DNA from: ATM1 sp003577165
GTDB lineage: Bacteria > Armatimonadota > Fimbriimonadia > Fimbriimonadales > ATM1
Direction of reading: 5' to 3'
Length of the DNA: 64,000 nucleotides
Assembly (NCBI GenBank): GCA_030263715.1
Contig: SZPM01000012.1
Coordinates: forward strand, 1-64,000
Made by a program: the position numbers and the translations under genes. Positions 1-7,953 of this stretch are shown here, in pieces. How positions within the stretch are numbered: the first letter of the stretch is position 1; each line of letters starts with the position of its first letter. The notes under the pieces are model-generated. The model did no database searches. It was not told where the DNA came from and worked only from the letters and a program-made list of their open reading frames with translations.

Positions 1-1944
1 CGCGCCCTCCTTCGTGGCGACCACGGATTGAAGCACGACGGCGTCCTGCTCGACCATCCCTGCGAGACCGATTCGGACCGATCCCTGCGCCGTCTCCGAG
101 GCGGGAACGAAGATCTGAAACTCGGAAAGTCCTCCCTCCATCGAGATGCTCGCGACTTTGCGGCTCGCCAACGAGACCTCGAGCGTCTTCGACGCAAGTT
201 TGGTTGGCGAGAAGCGTAGGCTGATGGTGTAAGCCGATTGAGGAGACACGGGCAGTCTTAGCACGGATCCCGTCGAGCAGACTCGCCCTGCCTTGGTAGA
301 GGCGCCCCATCGTCCCAGCAGGAAGTCCGCATCTTGATCCCCCCCCAAACGGACTTCGTAGTTTTCCGGCAGTTCGCCAATCCACGTTTCTGTGAACTTT
401 GCTGGCGCCAACTGAGACGAGAATCCGAAGAGTTCTTGGTGGACCGCTGTCGCACCTTGGTGATCGCCGGTTTTGCCAAAGTCATACGCCGCGATGACCC
501 CCCCCGCAGCGACCCACGACTTCAAGACGTTCAGAGTTTCAGCATCCCAAACGGTTCCCTCGAACAGAATCGCGACGCGGTAGTTCTTGAGGGCGCCACC
601 GCGGACCGCGGATTCTTCGAGAACGTCGAAGTCGAGGTAATCGCGCAAGTCCACGAGGCTTCGATAGAGGATGCCGGGAACGGGTTCATTGGGCCGAAGA
701 GACGCCGCGGAAGTTGGGTGCAAAACCGCCACGTCACAGACCGGCTCAGCGACGACCAGATCGTCGCGGAGAGAGTCGAGCAGCGAAGTGCGTGTGCGAA
801 GAATCTCCGGCCAGTCCACGTGCGCTTGTGATCCCAGCGAGAGGGCCGAGAAGATGCGCTCTGAGAAGTCGAGACTTGTGCCGGGATTCGGCGCCTCGGT
901 CCAGATGGGGATGTTGGCGGCGCGCGCCGCGCCACGAATCTTCGCAAGAGAGATCGCCCAATTAGCGGGGAAGTCATAGAAGCCGACATTCGTGACTTTT
1001 AGGGCGAGCGCCGATCCCTGAACGCTTTGAGCCAACCGGAAAACGTCGAGGCCCAAATACGGGCTGTCGTTGGGGGGACCTACGGGAACGAGAATCGAAG
1101 CATCGGGGAATATCTCGCGAGAGATGCCGACCAAAGTTTGTGCGAGAGAGGGGATCGCCTCGCGATACCACGCCATGAATTCCAAGCGGGCCGAGTATGG
1201 AAATTCGGGAGTGATCGGGATGGGCAACGCTTCCGGGGTGGGGGGCGTCATCCCCCAGGCGGTCCACGCGGCTGCCGTCGAGCCGTACTGTTGGCGAAGT
1301 CGCTTCGCCCAACTTTCTTGGGCTTTCAAATCACCGGCCCAGAAGCCCGCCTCGGGAGGTTCGGATTGGAGTTTCGCGGACCAGAGAGCGCGCTGTCGCG
1401 TGTCGCTTGCTGACAATCCGGTGAAGAAGCCCGCGTCGCCGTATTCTCCGTAGATTCCGAGGCTGACGAGTTTGAGTCGCGGAAGGGCGCGATTCACCGC
1501 TCCCAAACTGTTCGCGGAGCGCCGCACTCTCTCCGGCTCCCACACCGACCAGGCGGGAACCGTCTTTCCTGAAGGCAGAAGCGTCGCGCGCGCGCCGCCT
1601 TCCGGGAACGGTGTTGGGAAGGTGGTGTGGACCGTGACGGTCCAGATTGCGCCAAGGTCTTCGATCGCCTTTCGCTGGGCGACGAGAACGGGAAGGCTAA
1701 ATGGAGTTTCACCGGATTCCGGGCTGGCGAGTTCATCGGTTTCCGAACCGAAGAGAGAGATGCCGGAGTCGATCAGGTCGCGCACATCCCAGGCTGCAGG
1801 AACGAAACTGCCCAACAGCATGCGATCTCCGGTTTGGAGGCTCAGGTCTGCGACGGGCGGATAAAGAGGCGTGAAGTCGGGCTCTGGCTGGGCGGCACCT
1901 TGCCCTGCCAGGGCGATCCACGCGACCAACCCGATGGCCAACAT
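1..1944 (-). CDS. Secreted GH42-like glycoside hydrolase, C-terminus beyond window
   Basis: The frame is open from an ATG at 1944 to the window edge (648 codons), so the C-terminus is missing. The N-terminus (MLAIGLVAWIALAGQGAAQP) is a signal peptide, so the product is exported. A (beta/alpha)8-like region follows. GEYGD (Glu about 167) and WTEAP (Glu about 350) look like the acid/base and nucleophile of clan GH-A enzymes. After them comes a Rossmann-like region (about 420-520) resembling the GH42 trimerisation domain. No alternative start exists between 1944 and the in-frame TAG of the upstream TPR gene, 36 bases away, so the two are probably cotranscribed. A beta-galactosidase-superfamily role is inferred and the substrate is unknown. 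Confidence 0.7.
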   Translation of the reverse strand, partial: MLAIGLVAWIALAGQGAAQPEPDFTPLYPPVADLSLQTGDRMLLGSFVPAAWDVRDLIDSGISLFGSETDELASPESGETPFSLPVLVAQRKAIEDLGAIWTVTVHTTFPTPFPEGGARATLLPSGKTVPAWSVWEPERVRRSANSLGAVNRALPRLKLVSLGIYGEYGDAGFFTGLSASDTRQRALWSAKLQSEPPEAGFWAGDLKAQESWAKRLRQQYGSTAAAWTAWGMTPPTPEALPIPITPEFPYSARLEFMAWYREAIPSLAQTLVGISREIFPDASILVPVGPPNDSPYLGLDVFRLAQSVQGSALALKVTNVGFYDFPANWAISLAKIRGAARAANIPIWTEAPNPGTSLDFSERIFSALSLGSQAHVDWPEILRTRTSLLDSLRDDLVVAEPVCDVAVLHPTSAASLRPNEPVPGILYRSLVDLRDYLDFDVLEESAVRGGALKNYRVAILFEGTVWDAETLNVLKSWVAAGGVIAAYDFGKTGDHQGATAVHQELFGFSSQLAPAKFTETWIGELPENYEVRLGGDQDADFLLGRWGASTKAGRVCSTGSVLRLPVSPQSAYTISLRFSPTKLASKTLEVSLASRKVASISMEGGLSEFQIFVPASETAQGSVRIGLAGMVEQDAVVLQSVVATKEGA

Positions 1945-1980
1945 CCGGTGACTCTGACTTGCGTCGGCGCCGCTCCGTGT

Positions 1981-3873
1981 CTATTCGGCGGCGGCGAGCG
2001 CCTTTTCTATCTCCACGTTTCCGGGGCCGACGATCTCTCGGACCTGCTTGGCGATTCTGCGAGCTTCGTCGTCGCGTCCCGTTCTCTTCGCAGCCAGGGC
2101 GAGTTGCACCGCAATGGGTATGGACTGCGACGAGTTTCGCAACGCGAAACTGAGCATCACGTACGCCTCTTCGTTTTTGTTGAGTCCGAAGAGCGCGTTG
2201 GCGAGGTCGACATATGCCGGTTCCCAACTTGGGAAGATCTCGACGGTTCGGCGGGCGGCGCGCTCGGCGTCTTCGAAGCGACCAACGCGATTGTAAAGAG
2301 ATGCGAGGAGCGCCCAGGGCTTCCAGTAGTCCTGCATCCACTCGACGATCGGTTCCAGTTCTTCGATGGCCTTTGTGAACTCCTCGTTTTCGACGTGAGT
2401 CTGAGCGCGCTGAAGAGCCTCGACGCGCTTCGGCTGTTCGAGTTCGTAAAGCCACGCGAGCGTGATGGCTTTCGTGTTGGGGTCGGGGTTCGCTTGAAGA
2501 ACCGTGTTGAGCACGTCGGGGATTTCGTGTTTGCGCTCCGCCCGCTCAAGCGTTCGCGCGTACTCGAGGAGCATCGTGACGTCCTGCGGTGAGACTTCGA
2601 TGCAATCTTCGTAGTAGTCCATCGCGCGATCTAGTTGGCCCTTTTCGGCCAGCAACGGGGCGAAGAAGCGTTTGACGATTGGCGAATTGTCGGTTTTTTG
2701 CAGGGCCTCTTCAAACGCCGAGACTGCATCGTCGTGGCGTCCCGCTTGAGCGAGGCTGATTGCGTACTTCGCCCAGAGGTGGGGGCTCGTCGGATTCCCT
2801 TCGACGGCCTCCTTCCATAAGCCGGGGATTTCATGGCCGCGATTCGTTTGCGCCAGCACCACTGAGAGAAGATCGAGCGAAGGTTTGTCCGGGCCCTCCA
2901 ATTCGACCGCTTTTTTCAGAGATCGCTCTGCGTTGACTACCATGCCGACGGCGGCCTGCGCGAGGCCGAGCCGAGAGTACAGAGCGGGTTCGGGAGAAGG
3001 CACTTCGACGTCCTCTCCGGTTTCCTTGCGCTTTTGCGCGTCGCGGATATCGGCATCGAGAACCGAAATGGATTTGTCGAGAGCGTTGACGGCGTCGTTC
3101 GCGCGTCCCGCCGAGAACTGCAGTTCACCGAGAGCGAAGTAGGCTCGCCAGTCTTTCGGCGCGAGAGCGATGAGTTTCTGGACCCGCGCTTCGATCTGTT
3201 CAAAGTTGCCGAGGCGGTACTGCGCGCAGAGGCGGGCCATGTGCACGGCGGCTTCGTATGGCGCGAGGTAATCGGGATCCTTCTCGAGTGAGGAGATCAA
3301 ACTGTCGAACGCCGCGACGGGATCGAATTCATCGGCGACTCTTCCTTGAGTGCCTTGAATGTAATTCATTCCATCGAAGCCGATCAGGAATTCGATGAAG
3401 GCGTCGCCGCTGTCTGTGGCAACCTGAAGCATCGCCTTTGCTTCTTCTGTCACCGAGGCCTGCGTTTCCGCAGCGACGATGTTCAGCATCCAGCCGACCG
3501 AGTCCGCGAGGTCGTTTTGCGCAAAGCGCTGCTGGTGCGCTTGCGGCACGTCAGCGAATCCATGTTGGAAGACGCGAATCGAGATGTCGTAATGTCCAAC
3601 CTCTCCCTGGAGCAGCCCTTCGACGATGTAGTCGGCGCCTGATTGGAGAAAAAACTGCCGGATCATGTCGGGGTCGTTGAGTTCGCTTCCGAGGTTGGCA
3701 TACGCGGCTTTTGGGTTCTCTTGCGTGCCGACTTGAACGAGATAGGTAGCAAACTGGACTTCGAAGTCGGGGATTGCGCGCAGGGCTTCACTCAGGAAGT
3801 GCATGAGTTGACGCCCGAGGCCGGGTCGAAGGCCTTCCGAGACGTTAAGTGGAAGTACGGCTATTTTTGTCAT
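1981..3873 (-). CDS. Large cytoplasmic TPR-repeat protein
   Basis: 630 residues starting MTKIAVLPLNVSEG. The first ~150 residues resemble the nucleotide-free alpha/beta domain found in front of TPRs in FlgO/TolB-N-like and adenylate-cyclase-associated proteins. The remainder is a run of about ten TPR-like helical pairs rich in the A-x3-F/Y-x2-A pattern. No signal peptide or membrane segment is seen. The frame stays open upstream to 4050, but that stretch runs into the divergent tsaE gene and has a low-complexity Pro/Ser/Arg composition, so the ATG at 3873 is preferred. The likely role is protein-protein scaffolding; the partner is unknown. Confidence 0.75.
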   Translation of the reverse strand: MTKIAVLPLNVSEGLRPGLGRQLMHFLSEALRAIPDFEVQFATYLVQVGTQENPKAAYANLGSELNDPDMIRQFFLQSGADYIVEGLLQGEVGHYDISIRVFQHGFADVPQAHQQRFAQNDLADSVGWMLNIVAAETQASVTEEAKAMLQVATDSGDAFIEFLIGFDGMNYIQGTQGRVADEFDPVAAFDSLISSLEKDPDYLAPYEAAVHMARLCAQYRLGNFEQIEARVQKLIALAPKDWRAYFALGELQFSAGRANDAVNALDKSISVLDADIRDAQKRKETGEDVEVPSPEPALYSRLGLAQAAVGMVVNAERSLKKAVELEGPDKPSLDLLSVVLAQTNRGHEIPGLWKEAVEGNPTSPHLWAKYAISLAQAGRHDDAVSAFEEALQKTDNSPIVKRFFAPLLAEKGQLDRAMDYYEDCIEVSPQDVTMLLEYARTLERAERKHEIPDVLNTVLQANPDPNTKAITLAWLYELEQPKRVEALQRAQTHVENEEFTKAIEELEPIVEWMQDYWKPWALLASLYNRVGRFEDAERAARRTVEIFPSWEPAYVDLANALFGLNKNEEAYVMLSFALRNSSQSIPIAVQLALAAKRTGRDDEARRIAKQVREIVGPGNVEIEKALAAAE

Positions 3874-3925
3874 TGGTAGGGGGTACCCGGAGGGCTGAAT
3901 TTTAGCATCTGAACCGAATCGCGGC

Positions 3926-3937
3926 CAAAATGCGGCC
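3926..3937 (+). promoter_or_regulatory. Leaderless -10 element of tsaE
   Basis: CAAAAT (3926-3931) lies six bases before the GTG start of tsaE. That puts the expected transcription start on the start codon, and no Shine-Dalgarno sequence is present. The same spacing recurs throughout the window. Confidence 0.45.
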
Positions 3938-4342
3938 GTGCGTATCCACTCTCCCGAGGCGATGGAGGACCTCGGAGGGAACCTTGCAGGAGATTTGAAG
4001 GCCGGCGACTTGGTGTTTCTGTCGGGGCCGCTGGGAGCCGGAAAGACCACTTTAGTGCGCGGCGTCCTGCGCGCGCTCGGTCACACCGGGCCCGTCCGGT
4101 CACCGACCTTTTCTCTCGTCCACCTCTTCGCGACGGAGCCTCCCGTGTGTCACGTGGACCTGTACCGCATCGAGGCCGGACATGAGGTCGAGGACCTCGG
4201 TCTGGAGGACTACTTGGAGACTCACGCGGTGCTGATCGAGTGGCCAGAGAGGTTGGAGGGTCGGCTCGGTGAGCCTGATTTGCGTGTGGAGATCGACTTC
4301 GCGCCCGACGGGAGAGAGGTGAAGATATCGACGCTCAAGTGA
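3938..4342 (+). CDS. tsaE: tRNA threonylcarbamoyladenosine biosynthesis ATPase TsaE
   Basis: 134 residues, the usual TsaE size. TsaE is the ATPase that drives the TsaB-TsaD-TsaE complex making t6A37 in ANN-decoding tRNAs in the cytoplasm. Walker A GPLGAGKT spans residues 30-37. The family blocks VRSPTF, HVDLYRI and LIEWPERL follow in order. The start is a GTG with no Shine-Dalgarno sequence but a -10-like box immediately upstream. The stop overlaps the GTG of tsaB (GTGA), so the two are translationally coupled and head a tsaE-tsaB-murB-transporter operon. Confidence 0.95.
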   Translation: MRIHSPEAMEDLGGNLAGDLKAGDLVFLSGPLGAGKTTLVRGVLRALGHTGPVRSPTFSLVHLFATEPPVCHVDLYRIEAGHEVEDLGLEDYLETHAVLIEWPERLEGRLGEPDLRVEIDFAPDGREVKISTLK

Positions 4343-4914
4343 GATCCGTGGTGGTCTCGACGAGTTCGCCCGTCGCGTCGGTCGGCCTCTACGAAGGGAC
4401 CGTGCTGGTGTCGGCGAGGGAGGAGAGGGCCGAGTGGGCGGCTTCGCGGGCGTCGCTCCACGCGCTGGATGAGGTCCTCGAGGAGGCGGGTTGGGCAGCG
4501 CGAGACGTCGGCTGCTGGATCGCGGACATCGGCCCGGGTTCGTTCACCGGCGTTCGCGTCGGCGTCATGCTCGTCAAGGCAATCGCCTTCGCTCTGGGCA
4601 AGCCGGTGAGCGGCTTGTCTGCGTTCGACCTGATCGGCCCGACGGCGGCCGCCATCCCCGTGCGCCGAGCGCAGTACCTGCTGCGGGAACTGCCGGGTGA
4701 GGAGCCGAGCTTGGTGGGCGAAGACGACCCGAGGCTGGCGGCCGCGAGCGGGTACGGAGAACGATTCGAGGAGCCGGTCTACCCATCTGCGGCGCGGGCG
4801 GGGCAAGTGTTGGCGAAGGCCGTCACGGTGCGCCCGGAGGAACTTGCGCCGGCGTACATGCTCGAGCCTTCGATCTCGAAACCGAAGGTCCCGTACCCGG
4901 AGCGAAGGACGTAG
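4339..4914 (+). CDS. tsaB: tRNA t6A biosynthesis scaffold protein TsaB
   Basis: 191 residues, slightly shorter than typical TsaB (about 220). TsaB is an inactive ASKHA-fold paralogue of TsaD that dimerises with it in the t6A synthase. The hallmark GPGSFTGVRVG begins near residue 65, and the N-terminal strand (VVVSTSSPVASVGLY) matches the actin-like phosphate-1 region. The GTG start overlaps the tsaE stop by four bases. murB follows 16 bases later. No rimI lies next to it. Confidence 0.92.
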   Translation: MRSVVVSTSSPVASVGLYEGTVLVSAREERAEWAASRASLHALDEVLEEAGWAARDVGCWIADIGPGSFTGVRVGVMLVKAIAFALGKPVSGLSAFDLIGPTAAAIPVRRAQYLLRELPGEEPSLVGEDDPRLAAASGYGERFEEPVYPSAARAGQVLAKAVTVRPEELAPAYMLEPSISKPKVPYPERRT

Positions 4915-4930
4915 GGCTCGGGGGAGCATA

Positions 4931-5923
4931 GTGCCAGAATGTCGGGCCGTGGAGTCGCTCATCGCCGAGTTCGCATCGAGTCTCGGCGTCGAAGTGAAGC
5001 TGCGTGAACAGGTTTCGCTCGTTCCGTACACAACGCTGCAGGCAGGCGGACGCGCGAGATGGCTCCTCGAAGTTCGCAACACGTCCGAGTTTGCGTCTGC
5101 GGCGGCCAAAGCGCAAGAACTCGGTTTAAGGGTTCTCATTCTCGGTTCCGGAAGCAACGTGTTGCCCTCGGAGGACGGGGTCGACGAACTTGTTCTTGTG
5201 AATCTCTGCCGGCGAGTCGAAATACGCGGCACCACCTACGCCGAAACGGGAGCCGCCTTTCAAGATGTGTTTCTCAAATGCGCACAAGCGGGCTTGACGG
5301 GGTTGGAGTTCGCGGTCGGAATTCCCGGCACGCTCGGCGGCGCGCTCGTCAGCAACGCAGGGGCCTACCGCTCCAATCTGTCGGAGTGTCTTTCCGAAGT
5401 CGAGATCGTGCAGGACGCGGAACGAAAATGGGTGCCGCCGGCGCACTTGGAATTTAAGTATAGGGACTCCGTTCTTCGGCGGCCGAATCCGCCCGCCATC
5501 GCGCTTCTCGCGGTGCGATTGGACTTGAAGCGAGATGCTCCGCGGGCGATCTACGAAAGAGCGAGGGACTATCAGAGGCAGAGAATCGGGAAGCAGCCTC
5601 CGCAAGCCAGCGCTGGTTCGTTCTTCAAGAACGTGTTGGACAAGTCGTTGGCGCGATCGCTCGACGGACTCAGCGTGAGCATGCAGGAAGCAGGCGTCGT
5701 TCCTGCGGGATACTTGATCGAGGCGTGCGGGCTGAAGGGATATCGGATTGGGCGCGCTGTCATTTCCACGAAGCACGCGAACTTCATCTGCAATTTGGGG
5801 GGGGCGACAGCGACCCACATCCGCCAACTTGCTGAAGAGGCGAAGCGGCGCGTTCAGGATAGGTTTGGCGTCACGCTTGAGGAAGAGGTCTTGTACATCG
5901 GCAACTGGGGCGCACAGGAATGA
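4931..5923 (+). CDS. murB: UDP-N-acetylenolpyruvoylglucosamine reductase MurB
   Basis: 330 residues. MurB is a flavoenzyme that reduces UDP-GlcNAc-enolpyruvate with NADPH to UDP-MurNAc in peptidoglycan synthesis. FAD-binding features are LILGSGSNVL and GIPGTLGGALVSNAGAY. AGSFFKN holds the proton-donating serine of the short (type II) enzymes, and HANFICNLGGATA is the conserved C-terminal block. The GTG at 4931 is chosen because GGGGAG precedes it and homology starts there; the frame open from 4697 upstream merely overlaps tsaB. The stop overlaps the next gene by ATGA. Confidence 0.95.
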   Translation: MPECRAVESLIAEFASSLGVEVKLREQVSLVPYTTLQAGGRARWLLEVRNTSEFASAAAKAQELGLRVLILGSGSNVLPSEDGVDELVLVNLCRRVEIRGTTYAETGAAFQDVFLKCAQAGLTGLEFAVGIPGTLGGALVSNAGAYRSNLSECLSEVEIVQDAERKWVPPAHLEFKYRDSVLRRPNPPAIALLAVRLDLKRDAPRAIYERARDYQRQRIGKQPPQASAGSFFKNVLDKSLARSLDGLSVSMQEAGVVPAGYLIEACGLKGYRIGRAVISTKHANFICNLGGATATHIRQLAEEAKRRVQDRFGVTLEEEVLYIGNWGAQE

Positions 5924-6882
5924 ACGGTGCGACCGCAGTCGGCTTCTGGCAAGCCGTCGGTTGCTCCGTCTTCTTCGCCGCATACATCCTGCCGAGGAAA
6001 CTGAGCAGGCTTTCCGTTCACGAGTATCAGTTCTGGCTCGGCATGATGGTGCCGATCGTCGCCATCTTGGTAGCGGCTTCGATGGGCGCGCCGTTTGCGA
6101 CGGGGGCTTCCAACACTCTGCTCGCCTTTTCGTGCGGGATCATCTGGACGTTCGGTTCGCTTTGCTACAGCAGCGCGGTGGACTGCATCGGAGTGGCGCG
6201 CAGCACGCCAGTTAAGAACCTCGCGCCGATGTTTGCATCGCTCTACGGCATCTTCATCTTCCACGAGTATTCGATACGCGATCCGCAGAGTTTTGCGATG
6301 GCCTTGGGGGGGGTGGCGGCTATGGTGGGTGCGGCGTTCGTCATTGGCCGGGCATCTGCGCCCGAAAACGAAACGGCGGCCGCTTACGACGCTGCTCTTT
6401 CCACGGAAGCGCGCCGACGCGCTTTTCTTATGGGATGGGTGTTCAGCGTCGGGGCCGCGTTCTTTTATGGGCTCTATTCAATCCCGCTCAAGACGGCCGT
6501 CGTGAAAGGCGAGATGAACCCTTACTCTGCAAACGTGTTCTTAGGACTCGGCATTTTCGTCACGTCGTGGCTCTGGTTCGTTCTCCGGGAGCGGAGGGCG
6601 ACGCCCGCATGGCCCGGCCGCAAGGAAGCGGCGATCTCGCAATTGGCGGCAGTTCTCTGGACTCCCGGTCAAATCCTCGGAACTGTCGCTATGGCAAACG
6701 TCGCGATGTCCATCAGTTGGCCCGTGTCGAACCTGAGCACGCTTCTCACCGTCGCATGGGGAGTGTGGGTCTTCCACGAGGTTCACCTGGAACGTCACAT
6801 TCGAGAAGTGATCGCCGCGTTGGCTCTGTACGCCGGTGGATTGGCGCTTCTCTTCTTCGCTGCGCCGCACGGCAAGGTGTAG
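5920..6882 (+). CDS. GRP/RhaT-type sugar transporter (drug/metabolite transporter superfamily)
   Basis: 320 residues with about ten hydrophobic helices in two five-helix halves (residues 1-150 and 165-320), the layout of GlcU/RhaT-like glucose-ribose porters that take up sugars by proton symport. Typical features are AAYILPRKL in helix 1, VKNLAP near the end of the first half, and the repeat YGLYSIPLK in the second half. The ATG overlaps the murB stop (ATGA), so it is the last gene of the tsaE operon. The substrate cannot be read from the sequence; a cell-wall sugar or rhamnose are guesses. Confidence 0.8.
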   Translation: MNGATAVGFWQAVGCSVFFAAYILPRKLSRLSVHEYQFWLGMMVPIVAILVAASMGAPFATGASNTLLAFSCGIIWTFGSLCYSSAVDCIGVARSTPVKNLAPMFASLYGIFIFHEYSIRDPQSFAMALGGVAAMVGAAFVIGRASAPENETAAAYDAALSTEARRRAFLMGWVFSVGAAFFYGLYSIPLKTAVVKGEMNPYSANVFLGLGIFVTSWLWFVLRERRATPAWPGRKEAAISQLAAVLWTPGQILGTVAMANVAMSISWPVSNLSTLLTVAWGVWVFHEVHLERHIREVIAALALYAGGLALLFFAAPHGKV

Positions 6883-6904
6883 CCGGGCGATTCTCGCGCG
6901 CAGG

Positions 6905-6918
6905 TAAGATTTCAGCCG
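6905..6918 (+). promoter_or_regulatory. Leaderless -10 element of the TMEM14-like gene
   Basis: TAAGAT (6905-6910) ends eight bases before the ATG at 6919, with no Shine-Dalgarno sequence between them. Confidence 0.45.
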
Positions 6919-7263
6919 ATGCTGTGGCTTAACGTCGTGCTCGTCCTTTACGCGCTTGCGCTCGAAGCCGGCGGAGTGTTCGGTTTCTTGCAGGCGAAGA
7001 GCCTCCCATCTCTCATCATTTCGAGCATCGCGAGCACGGTTATCCTTGCGATGGTCATCATCTCCGGGAAGAAGCCGTCCCTCGCCTACACGATCTGCTT
7101 AGCGATTGCGGTGACCCTCGCTGCCTTCTTTGGCTATCGAGTCGCTAACGGATCCGTGATGCCGGGAATCCCTGCGCTTGCGATGTCCTTGATCGTGATC
7201 GCGTGCATCGCTGTGGCTCATCAGAAGGTGAAGCAAGAGAGGCGGGAGCGGCAATCGCAATGA
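6919..7263 (+). CDS. Small TMEM14/UPF0136-like membrane protein
   Basis: 114 residues with four predicted membrane helices (about 4-24, 28-48, 54-74 and 80-100) and a charged tail (KVKQERRERQ). The short Gly/Ala/Ser-rich helices and the pattern GYRVANGSVMPGIPALAMS fit the TMEM14/UPF0136 family, which occurs in bacteria, plastids and mitochondria and is linked in eukaryotes to lipid or heme-precursor transport. The bacterial role is unknown. Its stop overlaps the start of the downstream SDR gene (ATGA), suggesting joint translation. Confidence 0.75.
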   Translation: MLWLNVVLVLYALALEAGGVFGFLQAKSLPSLIISSIASTVILAMVIISGKKPSLAYTICLAIAVTLAAFFGYRVANGSVMPGIPALAMSLIVIACIAVAHQKVKQERRERQSQ

Positions 7264-7922
7264 ATCCCATTGCAGTCGTTACCGGCGGGACGGGCGCGCT
7301 CGGAGCGGCGGTCGCTCAGTCGTTGCACGATGCGGGATACGACGTGCATGTGACTGCTCATCCGCACCACGCGCCACCGTCGTTCAACGGCCCGGGACAC
7401 TTGTCACTCGTTGACTTGGCGGATTTTCGGGCGACTCTTCTTTGGGGTGAGAACCTGCCTGGGCCCGTTCATGCAGCGGCGCTCATCGCCGGCGGATTCG
7501 ACATGCAGCCTCTCCACGAGTGCGCGGAGCATCACTTCGATCATCTGTTCGACATGAACGCACGAAGCGCAACGAACAGCCTCCGCGCTCTCGCGCCCAA
7601 GCTGTTCGAGGCGAAGCGTTCTTCCGTGGTGCTTGTCGGGGCTCGCGTGATGGAGGGCGCGCCGGGTATGGCGCTGTACGGAGCGTCAAAGGCCGCCGTG
7701 ATCAATTTGACCAAGAGCGCAGCGAAAGAGTGGGCGGACCGGGGAGTTCGGGTCAATGCGATCCTCCCGGACATCATCGACACTCCGGCGAACCGGGCGG
7801 CTATGCCGGGCGCGGACTTCGAGAAGTGGGCGAAGCCGGGGGAAGTCGCTTCGGTCATCCGGTTCCTCTGTTCGGATGCGGCGTCCATCGTCACGGGGAA
7901 CACGATTTACGTGAACCGATGA
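7260..7922 (+). CDS. SDR oxidoreductase resembling quinoid dihydropteridine reductase
   Basis: 220 residues. The NAD(P)-binding glycine motif is GGTGALG (9-15) and the catalytic pair is Tyr140/Lys144 in YGASK. The serine expected 13 residues before the tyrosine is Gly127 (VGARV). That substitution, EGAPGMALYG and the downstream DTPANRAAMPGADFEKW closely resemble animal quinoid dihydropteridine reductase, which also lacks the serine and regenerates tetrahydropterin. The ATG at 7260 overlaps the stop of the TMEM14-like gene. A pterin-recycling role is inferred; a generic SDR function is the alternative. Confidence 0.8.
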   Translation: MNPIAVVTGGTGALGAAVAQSLHDAGYDVHVTAHPHHAPPSFNGPGHLSLVDLADFRATLLWGENLPGPVHAAALIAGGFDMQPLHECAEHHFDHLFDMNARSATNSLRALAPKLFEAKRSSVVLVGARVMEGAPGMALYGASKAAVINLTKSAAKEWADRGVRVNAILPDIIDTPANRAAMPGADFEKWAKPGEVASVIRFLCSDAASIVTGNTIYVNR

Positions 7923-7942
7923 AACGCGCGAGCCGGGTCGGG

Positions 7943-7953
7943 TAAAAGAGCGT
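7943..7953 (+). promoter_or_regulatory. Leaderless -10 element of guaB
   Basis: TAAAAG (7943-7948) is followed by five bases and the guaB ATG at 7954. No Shine-Dalgarno sequence is present. Confidence 0.4.

Noticed and set aside
4697..4930. Long N-terminal extension of murB
   Set aside because: This frame overlaps tsaB and yields an Arg-rich out-of-frame shadow; GTG 4931 has a ribosome site and matches family length.
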